DNA of 7,073 nt. Source: Niveispirillum sp. (GTDB lineage Bacteria > Pseudomonadota > Alphaproteobacteria > Azospirillales > Azospirillaceae). Shown in pieces: positions 1 through 5,172 of this stretch (positions are counted from its first letter, which is position 1; every line of letters begins with the position of its first letter). Location: positions 1 through 7,073 of the forward strand of contig JAEMSB010000115.1 of NCBI GenBank assembly GCA_016463045.1. Direction: 5' to 3'. Under the pieces are notes generated by a model, which saw only the letters and a program-made list of their open reading frames with translations, was not told where the DNA came from and searched no databases. Position numbers and translations under genes: made by a program.

Positions 1-55
1 GCTCAAACCGCTTGACGGCCTGCATCATGCCGACATTGCCTTCGGAGATCAGTTC
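1..55. repeat. 55-bp direct repeat, copy 1 (left edge)
   Basis: Bases 1-55 are identical to 576-630 in the same orientation, and identity stops abruptly at base 56 (A here, C at 631). The unit is the part of rpoH that encodes residues 78-95 (sigma region 2). It lies where the end of rpoH should be, joined just after the codons for GISRERV, and it is out of frame there. A perfect 55-bp overlap at a sequence edge resembles a k-mer overlap left by a de Bruijn assembler. A real partial tandem duplication is the alternative. Confidence 0.95.
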
Positions 56-861
56 ACGCGTTCACGGCTGATGCCATAGTGCTGCGACAGGTCTTCCAGC
101 GTCGTCGGCTCCTCCCGCAGGCGGCGTTCGATCAGGATATGACGCTCACGCTCGTTCAAACCCTTCATCGCGCCGGCCAGCAGGGCCTTGCGTTTGCCCA
201 GTTCCTGCTGGTCGCCCAAGCGGATTTCCTGGCTTTCGCTTTCATCGACCAGCCAATCCTGCCATTCCCCCTCCCCATCCACGCGCAGCGGCGCGTTCAG
301 GGAATGATCACCGGCGGCCAGACGCTGGTTCATGGAGACGACGTCGGCTTCGGGAACATCCAGCGTCGTGGCGATCTTGGTCACCACCTCGGCCGGCAGG
401 TCGCCATCATCAATGGCCTGCATCTGGCCCTTCAGCTTGCGCAAATTGAAGAACAGCTTCTTTTGCGCCGCCGTGGTGCCCATCTTCACCAGCGACCAGC
501 TGTGCAGGATATATTCCTGGATGGCGGCACGGATCCACCACATGGCGTAGGTGGCAAGGCGGAAGCCACGGTCGGGCTCAAACCGCTTGACGGCCTGCAT
601 CATGCCGACATTGCCTTCGGAGATCAGTTCCGAGACAGGCAGGCCATAGCCGCGATAGCCCATGGCAATCTTCGCCACAAGGCGCAGATGGCTGGTCACC
701 AGACGGTGGGCGGCCTTGGTATCCTCATGCTCGCGCCAGCTCTTGGCCAGCATGTATTCCTCATCCGGTTCCAGCATCGGGAACTTGCGGATTTCCTGGA
801 GATAGCGGCTGAGGCTGCTTTCCGAGCTGACGACCGGAATGGCGGGAACGGAAGCGGTCAT
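49..861 (-). CDS. rpoH: RNA polymerase heat-shock sigma factor RpoH (sigma-32), 3' end lost
   Basis: This is the alternative sigma factor that directs core RNA polymerase to heat-shock promoters (chaperones, proteases). The reading starts at ATG 861-859, preceded by AAGGGGG five bases upstream; the open frame extends further up to 945 but has no comparable ribosome-binding site. Visible parts are an N-terminal segment with SLSRYLQEIRKFPML near residues 16-30, region 2 at about 50-120 (LVTSHLRLVAKIA, then ATYAMWWIRAAIQEYI), the RpoH-specific box QKKLFFNLRK at 133-142, and region 4 with a helix-turn-helix that begins LEDLSQHYGISRERV. The native sequence stops there: the family normally continues with RQIE and roughly 20-30 more residues. 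Here one foreign codon (N) and TGA follow, from a 55-bp copy of the gene's own interior, so the recognition helix is incomplete. The identity is certain. Whether the truncation is biological is doubtful; an assembly edge artefact is more likely. It lies downstream of rluD on the same strand. Confidence 0.93.
   Translation of the reverse strand: MTASVPAIPVVSSESSLSRYLQEIRKFPMLEPDEEYMLAKSWREHEDTKAAHRLVTSHLRLVAKIAMGYRGYGLPVSELISEGNVGMMQAVKRFEPDRGFRLATYAMWWIRAAIQEYILHSWSLVKMGTTAAQKKLFFNLRKLKGQMQAIDDGDLPAEVVTKIATTLDVPEADVVSMNQRLAAGDHSLNAPLRVDGEGEWQDWLVDESESQEIRLGDQQELGKRKALLAGAMKGLNERERHILIERRLREEPTTLEDLSQHYGISRERVN
576..630. repeat. 55-bp direct repeat, copy 2 (native, inside rpoH)
   Basis: This is the in-frame copy of the 55-bp unit that recurs at bases 1-55. 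Here it encodes ELISEGNVGMMQAVKRFE, a normal stretch of sigma region 2, with correct RpoH sequence continuing on both sides. This copy is therefore the original and the one at the left edge is the displaced copy. Confidence 0.95.
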
Positions 862-873
862 GTTAACCCCCTT
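862..873 (-). promoter_or_regulatory. rpoH ribosome-binding site
   Basis: On the minus strand AAGGGGG (873-867) sits five bases before ATG 861-859. It fixes the rpoH start there rather than at one of the upstream codons of the same open frame. Confidence 0.75.
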
Positions 874-986
874 GCATAAGGCTGGTTGACACCATCGGCC
901 CAACTGGCACCGACAGCGATGAATAGGTCCTGAACGGACACGCATGGCGCCCGTCCAGAAGAGGCCCGGTCATCATGCGCGGCGGC

Positions 987-992
987 ATTATA
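987..992 (-). promoter_or_regulatory. candidate -10 element for rpoH
   Basis: The minus strand reads TATAAT at 992-987, a perfect -10 consensus that overlaps the TAA stop of rluD (990-988). It lies about 125 bases before the rpoH start, in the only gap between the two genes. No good -35 hexamer is seen 16-18 bases upstream (the best is TTAATT, three of six). It could give rpoH its own transcript in addition to read-through from rluD. A chance match is possible, though TATAAT is uncommon in sequence this GC-rich. Confidence 0.35.
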
Positions 993-2103
993 GCACCTCC
1001 AGCGCATGAATTAAGCCCTTGAAATCATCCGGTAACACAGTTTCGAAGCGCACCTTGGCGCCCGTGGCCGGATGGATGAACTCGATGGCGGCGGCATGCA
1101 GTGCCTGACGCGGGAACGTCTCCAACGCCTGCTTGGCCCCTTCCGACATGCCGCGCGTGCGGCCCGTGCGGACACGGCCATAGACAGGGTCGCCGACCAG
1201 CGGATGCCCCACATGGGTCATGTGCACGCGGATCTGGTGCGTACGGCCGGTCAGCAGCTTGCATTCAATCAGGGCCGCCGCCGGGCCTAGCGCGCGTAGC
1301 GTGCTGTAGCGCGTAATGGCCACCTTGCCACCCCGGTCCAGCACGGCCATGCGCTTGCGGTCGGTCGGGTGGCGGCCGATATTGGCGTTGATCTCGCCTG
1401 TGCGCGGGTTCGGCACGGCCCAGACCACGGCCTGATAGGTGCGCGACAGTGATCGGTCGGCGAACTGCGCCGACAAGGCCTGATGCGCGCGGTCATTCTT
1501 GGCCACCACCATCAGGCCGCTTGTATCCTTGTCCAGCCGATGGACGATGCCGGGCCGGCGCACGCCGCCGATGCCCGACAGCCGGTCGCCGCAATGGTGC
1601 AGCAGGGCATTGACCAGGGTCCCATCCGGATTGCCGGCGGCGGGATGCACGACCATGCCCGCCGGCTTGTCGATGACCAGTAGGTCCTCATCCTCATGGA
1701 TGATCGACAGCGGGATATCCTGGGCCACGGGCAAGGCCGGCGCGTTGGCCGGAACATGCACGCGGAAGGTCTGGCCGGCTTTGACCCGGCGGGACGCGTC
1801 GTCTATGGTCTGCCCACCTGTGGAGACATGCCCCTGATCGATCAGGGCGCGCAGGCGGGACCGCGACAGGCCGGCAACGGCCAGCAGATCCGCCAGCGCC
1901 TTGTCCAGACGGTCCCCGTCCCGGTCGCCATCAATAATGGCGTCAAGGTCGGCGGGGCCGGCACCCTGGACAGGGGCAGCATCGGCGGCGGGCAGGAATT
2001 CCTCGTCGCACAGATCGTCATCCAGGTCGAATTCCAGGCCGGCGGGCGGAATGTCCGTCCGACCGGTGGCCTTCAACTGGGGAATTGCCGAACGTGCAGG
2101 CAC
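988..2103 (-). CDS. rluD: 23S rRNA pseudouridine synthase RluD family
   Basis: RluA/RluD-type enzymes convert specific uridines of 23S rRNA (helix 69 for RluD: 1911, 1915, 1917) to pseudouridine during large-subunit maturation. The 371-residue product has an S4 RNA-binding domain at about 63-110 (DRLDKALADLL, LSRSRLRALIDQGHV). The catalytic domain follows: LLVIDKPAGMVVHP near 141-154, then HRLDKDTSG with catalytic Asp191, and RTHQIRVHMTHVGHPLVGDPVYG towards the C-terminus. The start is GTG 2103-2101 with AAGGA nine bases upstream. There is no in-frame ATG before the S4 domain and a TAA lies just upstream, so few other starts exist (TTG 2076-2074 is one, without a Shine-Dalgarno). The protein is about 45 residues longer than E. 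coli RluD, through an acidic N-terminal extension (for example FDLDDDLCDEE at 25-35). Its 5' end overlaps that of the divergent gene at 2094. Assignment to RluD rather than RluC/RluA rests on the S4 domain and the next-door rpoH. Confidence 0.9.
   Translation of the reverse strand: MPARSAIPQLKATGRTDIPPAGLEFDLDDDLCDEEFLPAADAAPVQGAGPADLDAIIDGDRDGDRLDKALADLLAVAGLSRSRLRALIDQGHVSTGGQTIDDASRRVKAGQTFRVHVPANAPALPVAQDIPLSIIHEDEDLLVIDKPAGMVVHPAAGNPDGTLVNALLHHCGDRLSGIGGVRRPGIVHRLDKDTSGLMVVAKNDRAHQALSAQFADRSLSRTYQAVVWAVPNPRTGEINANIGRHPTDRKRMAVLDRGGKVAITRYSTLRALGPAAALIECKLLTGRTHQIRVHMTHVGHPLVGDPVYGRVRTGRTRGMSEGAKQALETFPRQALHAAAIEFIHPATGAKVRFETVLPDDFKGLIHALEVL
2079..2084 (+). promoter_or_regulatory. ribosome-binding site of the DUF6476-like gene
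   Basis: GGGGAA at 2079-2084 ends nine bases before GTG 2094-2096, a workable spacing. It abuts TTG 2085-2087 directly, which is too close to serve that codon. This favours the GTG as the start. The site lies inside the rluD coding sequence on the opposite strand. Confidence 0.5.
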
Positions 2104-2474
2104 TGAAGAATATCCTTATCATTGGGGCCGTGATCATCGCGGCCGGTTTCGCGTTCCTGGGCTATGAAGTCTATAAACGCTCCACGGACCCCAATCATCC
2201 GCGCACGTTTTCGGCCCGTTTCGGCATGCAGGGGAAAGCCCCCGAAGCCGAACCGCCGGCGGCCCCGCCTGCGCCAACGGCCCCGGCACCTGTGAAGGCA
2301 CCGATGCTGACCGAGGCGGTGACATTGCCGCCGGGAGCGGTCCTGCTGCCCGGCATCGCCGCCGTGAATGGCCGCGTCGCCGTACAGGTGAAACTGACCG
2401 ACGGTCGCACACAGGTGCTTCTCGTCGATCCGGCCACGGGCGAACATGCGGTGCTTGTGACATCCACGCCGTGA
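2094..2474 (+). CDS. small membrane-anchored protein, DUF6476-like
   Basis: The function is unknown. The 126-residue product begins MQALKNILIIGAVII and has one hydrophobic segment at about 6-25, followed by YEVYKR, so it is probably anchored in the inner membrane with the rest in the periplasm. A flexible Pro/Ala-rich linker at about 49-70 leads to a compact C-terminal part with LPPGAVLLPGI, GRVAVQVKLTDG and VLLVDPATGEH. This architecture, and the position beside rluD, match what I recall of the alphaproteobacterial DUF6476 family; a profile search would decide it. The chosen start is GTG 2094 because GGGGAA precedes it at a usable distance; TTG 2085 would add three residues. The first 10 bases overlap the start of rluD head to head. 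The threonine aldolase gene follows after 44 bases on the same strand, so the two may be co-transcribed. Confidence 0.72.
   Translation: MQALKNILIIGAVIIAAGFAFLGYEVYKRSTDPNHPRTFSARFGMQGKAPEAEPPAAPPAPTAPAPVKAPMLTEAVTLPPGAVLLPGIAAVNGRVAVQVKLTDGRTQVLLVDPATGEHAVLVTSTP
2113..2117 (-). promoter_or_regulatory. rluD ribosome-binding site
   Basis: The minus strand has AAGGA at 2117-2113, nine bases before GTG 2103-2101. It supports this GTG as the rluD start despite the overlap with the divergent gene. The site itself lies inside that gene's coding sequence. Confidence 0.6.
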
Positions 2475-2486
2475 TCCTGGTCACAA
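2455..2486. repeat. 7-bp inverted repeat around the stop of the DUF6476-like gene
   Basis: TTGTGAC (2455-2461) and GTCACAA (2480-2486) are perfect inverted copies separated by 18 bases. They straddle the TGA at 2472-2474 and reach into the 44-base gap before the threonine aldolase gene. There is no T tract, so an intrinsic terminator is not supported. It could be an operator or a weak RNA hairpin, but arms this short at this spacing also arise by chance in 7 kb. Confidence 0.3.
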
Positions 2487-2518
2487 TAGAACCGATTCCC
2501 AGGGGAAATGGACGTTAA

Positions 2519-3544
2519 ATGAATTTCATGTCCGACAATGTGACGGGGGCAGCACCGGAAATCCTGGATGCCATCGTCAAGGCAAATGGCGGCACCGCCC
2601 CGTCCTATGGCAATGATGATTGGACCAAGCGGCTGACACAGTCTCTGTCGGACCTGTTCGAACGCGACGTCGCCGTCTTTCCGGTTGCCACCGGTACCGC
2701 CGCCAATGCCCTGGCGCTGGCGGCCCTGACCCCGCCCTGGGGCAGCATCTATTGCCATGCCGAGGCGCATATCCAGTGCGACGAGTGTGGTGCACCGGAA
2801 ATGTTCACGGGCGGAGCCAAGCTGGTCACCCTTCCCGGCGATCATGGCAAGCTGACGCCCGCCACCCTGTCGGCGGCGGTGGACCGGGTGCATAAGGGCT
2901 TCGTGCATGTGGTGCAGCCGGCAGCGCTGTCGTTGAGCCAGCTGACCGAATGCGGCACGGCCTACAGCCCTGCCGAGGTCGCGGCGCTGACCGCCGTCGC
3001 CAGGCACCATGGTCTGCGGGTGCATATGGACGGGGCACGCTTTGCCAATGCCGTCGCCTCGCTGGGCTGTTCGCCGGCGGACATCACTTGGCGGGCCGGT
3101 GTGGATGTCCTGTCCTTCGGCGCCACCAAGAATGGCGCCCTGGGGGCCGAAGCGGTAGTGTTCTTCGACCGCGACCTGTCGGCGGATTTCGGTTATCGCC
3201 GCAAGCGTGCCGCCCACCTGTTCTCCAAGATGCGCTTCCTGTCGGCACAGCTTGAGGCCTATGTGCAGGACGGGCTGTGGCTGCGTCTGGCTGGACATGC
3301 CAACCGCATGGCAATGCGCCTAGCCGATGGGCTGTCGGCCCTGCCGGGCGCGCATCTGGCCCATCCCGTGGATGGCAATGAGATCTTCATCGCCCTGCCG
3401 GAACCGGTGATCGCGGGGCTTGAAGCGGCCGGCTTCGGCTTTTACCGATGGGACGGCCCTGTCGTGCGTCTGGTCACCGCCTGGAACAGCGATGAAGCCG
3501 CCGTTGAAGCCCTACTGACGGCGGCGCGGCGACTGGCGGGGTGA
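2519..3544 (+). CDS. ltaE: low-specificity L-threonine aldolase (PLP enzyme)
   Basis: Fold-type I PLP enzyme of the threonine aldolase/beta-eliminating lyase family, cytosolic. It cleaves L-threonine and L-allo-threonine to glycine and acetaldehyde. The 341 residues, a usual length, begin with MNFMSDN and the family's early segment NGGTAPSYGNDDWT. FPVATGTAANALAL (54-67) is the phosphate-binding region, and H84 in CHAEAHIQCDECGA is the residue expected to stack on the cofactor ring. HMDGARFANA supplies D171, which pairs with the pyridine nitrogen, and SFGATKNGALGAEA carries the Schiff-base lysine K204. The start at 2519 fits the family N-terminus; AGGGG at 2501-2505 is 13 bases away, somewhat far, and the in-frame ATG at 2528 is farther. 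The gene ends directly against convergent thpR. All key residues are present. Stereospecificity and physiological substrate cannot be read from sequence. Confidence 0.88.
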   Translation: MNFMSDNVTGAAPEILDAIVKANGGTAPSYGNDDWTKRLTQSLSDLFERDVAVFPVATGTAANALALAALTPPWGSIYCHAEAHIQCDECGAPEMFTGGAKLVTLPGDHGKLTPATLSAAVDRVHKGFVHVVQPAALSLSQLTECGTAYSPAEVAALTAVARHHGLRVHMDGARFANAVASLGCSPADITWRAGVDVLSFGATKNGALGAEAVVFFDRDLSADFGYRRKRAAHLFSKMRFLSAQLEAYVQDGLWLRLAGHANRMAMRLADGLSALPGAHLAHPVDGNEIFIALPEPVIAGLEAAGFGFYRWDGPVVRLVTAWNSDEAAVEALLTAARRLAG

Positions 3545-4093
3545 TCACACCCCCCATCCCCCCAGCGGATATTCCTGCAGGATGTGATAGGTCGCGCCTG
3601 ACCTGCCCAGAACACTTTCATAAAGGCAGTAACGGTCCACCGTGAACGGCCCCGCCTGGAACAGGCCATTGGCCCCCATATAGTTGGCCAGCTTGGCCGG
3701 CGGCGTGTCGGTAAGATAGGCCAGGGTCACATGCGGGCTGTATTTGCGCTGTTCCGGCGGCTGGCCCGACCGGACCAAGGCGGATTCGACCTTGGCCTGA
3801 AGGTGCAGCAGCGGATCGCTGTCCACCAACCCGGCCCACAGCGCATGCTGCTTGTGCCCGCTGCCGAAACTGCCCAGACCGGATAGGGTCAGCGGGAAGG
3901 ACGGGCCGGTGACAAGGTCCAGCGCCTCATCCACATCATGGGCCGTGCCCTCGTCAATCTCCCCCAGGAAGCGAAGGGTCAGGTGATAGTTCTCCAGCGG
4001 CACCCAGCGGGCGCCGGGCAGGCCGTGGGCCAGGCTGGACAGCCGTTCCACCACCGCCTCCGGCATCGGTATCCCGACGAACAGACGCAGCAT
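3545..4093 (-). CDS. thpR: RNA 2',3'-cyclic phosphodiesterase / 2'-5' RNA ligase family ThpR
   Basis: 2H phosphoesterase superfamily. Members hydrolyse 2',3'-cyclic phosphate ends of RNA to 2'-phosphate and can form 2'-5' linkages between tRNA halves in vitro. The 182-residue product has the family start LRLFVGIPMPEAV and both catalytic HxT motifs, H37-L-T39 (NYHLTLRFLGEID) and H121-V-T123 (YSPHVTLAYL), about 80 residues apart as expected, and ends with the usual short C-terminal strand (YCLYESVLG). The start is ATG 4093-4091, seven bases after GAGG (4104-4101); a TTG two codons upstream is less well placed. The gene follows tas closely and is probably translated from the same message. Its TGA (3547-3545) touches the TGA of the convergent threonine aldolase gene. 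Nothing is missing from the active site. Confidence 0.92.
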   Translation of the reverse strand: MLRLFVGIPMPEAVVERLSSLAHGLPGARWVPLENYHLTLRFLGEIDEGTAHDVDEALDLVTGPSFPLTLSGLGSFGSGHKQHALWAGLVDSDPLLHLQAKVESALVRSGQPPEQRKYSPHVTLAYLTDTPPAKLANYMGANGLFQAGPFTVDRYCLYESVLGRSGATYHILQEYPLGGWGV

Positions 4094-4100
4094 GACCAAG

Positions 4101-4104
4101 CCTC
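4101..4104 (-). promoter_or_regulatory. thpR ribosome-binding site overlapping the tas stop
   Basis: The minus strand reads GAGG at 4104-4101. Its GA is the last two bases of the tas TGA stop (4105-4103), and ATG 4093 follows after seven bases. Ribosomes finishing tas would arrive on the thpR start, which suggests translational coupling. Confidence 0.6.
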
Positions 4105-5135
4105 AGGGACAGGGGTTCGGGTTGGCGGCATGGACAGCGTCCAATGCGGCCAGAACCTCTGCCGACAGGGTCAGTGACCCGGCGTCGATGGCGACCTTCA
4201 AATGCTCCATTGTGGTGGCCCCAATGATCGTGCTGGTCACGAAGGAGCGGGAGACGACAAAGGCGATCGCCATGGCGGCAGGGTCCAGCCCATGATCGCG
4301 GGCAATGGAAAGATAGTCGCGCGTCGCGACATCGCCGCGCGGCAGGTCATAGCGCGACTTTCGGTGATCCACGGTACGGCGCCGGCAGTGCGCCATCCAG
4401 ATACTTGCCCGTCAGGGTGCCAGCGGCCAGCGGGGAATAGGCCAGCATCGACACATCCTCGCGCAGCGCCACCTCCGCCAACCCCATCTCAAACGTGCGG
4501 TTCAGCAGGGAATAGGGATTCTGGATGCTGGCGATGCGGGGCAGGCCAAGATGGTCGGCGGCGGCGACATAACGCATGGTGCCCCAGGGCGTTTCGTTCG
4601 ACACGCCAACATGCCGGATTTTGCCGGCCTTGATCAGGTCGGCAAAGACAGAAAGCGTCTCCTCAATCGGCACCTCACCCGGCTGTGCCGCCGGATGGGC
4701 CACGGTGCGGCCAAAGCGGTCAGCCTGCCGGTCGGGCCAGTGCAGCTGATACAGGTCGATATGGTCGGTGCGCAGGCGGCGAAGGCTGGCTTCCACCGCC
4801 TCGGTGATGTTTTTCCGGTCGGCGCGCGCCTTGCCGCCGCGCAGGTAATCCATGCCGGCCCCATCGCCCACCACCTTGCTGGCCAGCAGCACCTCATTGC
4901 GACGGCCCGTCCGGGCGAACCAGTCGCCGATGATCTCTTCCGTGCGGCCACAGGTGGCGGCGATGGGCGGGGCGGAATACATCTCCGCCGTGTCCCAGAA
5001 GAACAGGCCGCGCTCCAGCGCCATGTCCATCTGGGCGAAACCCTCTTCCGGGCTGTTCTGCCGGCCCCAGGTCATGGTGCCCAGGCAGAGGGCGGGAACC
5101 ATCAGGTCGGTGCGGCCAAGGCGGCGAAGGGTCAT
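4103..5135 (-). pseudogene. tas: aldo/keto reductase, Tas family, broken by a +1 frameshift
   Basis: NADP(H)-dependent aldo/keto reductase (TIM barrel) closely resembling E. coli Tas; the natural substrate is unclear. The first part reads from ATG 5135 (GAGGA seven bases upstream) and carries the whole AKR tetrad: D48 and Y53 (FFWDTAEMY), K87 (LLASKVVG) and H132 (YQLHWPD). Also visible are VGVSNETPWGTMRYV and IQNPYSLLNRTFEMG. Family similarity ends after TLTGKYLDGALPA, about residue 252; ten unrelated residues and a TGA at 4349-4347 follow. The missing C-terminus continues in the neighbouring frame (RKSRYDLPRGDVATRDYL, then GLDPAAMAIAFVVSR and TSTIIGATTMEHL) down to TGA 4105-4103. Joining the frames within about 4373-4388 gives 343 residues, against 346 in E. 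coli Tas, so the shift equals one extra base. It could be a sequencing error or a recent mutation, since nothing else is decayed. It follows polA after 37 bases. Confidence 0.88.
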
Positions 5136-5142
5136 GTACCTG

Positions 5143-5147
5143 TCCTC
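5143..5147 (-). promoter_or_regulatory. tas ribosome-binding site
   Basis: The minus strand has GAGGA at 5147-5143, seven bases before ATG 5135-5133, inside the 37-base gap after the polA stop. It fixes the start of the aldo/keto reductase. No terminator or separate promoter is evident in this gap, which supports co-transcription with polA. Confidence 0.65.
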
Positions 5148-5172
5148 AAACGGAAAATGTCGTCTCGATTGA

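Noticed and set aside
79..879. Long plus-strand open frame (266 codons) opposite rpoH
   Set aside because: It is the antisense shadow of rpoH, produced by high GC and few stops; the translation is rich in Q, H, R, G and A with no domain, and the minus strand has unmistakable RpoH motifs.
886..920. TTGACA at 886-891 on the plus strand as a -35 box
   Set aside because: No TATAAT-like hexamer is present 16-18 bases downstream, and the direction would drive antisense of rluD.
1696..2106. Plus-strand frame opposite the rluD N-terminus, upstream of the small membrane protein
   Set aside because: Low-complexity G/Q/R-rich translation without motifs; rluD on the other strand explains the region.
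2195..3298. Minus-strand frame of 367 codons opposite the threonine aldolase and small membrane protein
   Set aside because: It spans two well-supported plus-strand genes and the gap between them, and shows no family motifs.
3540..3550. A bidirectional terminator between the convergent genes
   Set aside because: There is no intergenic sequence and no stem followed by a T tract near the stops; TGATCA alone is too short.
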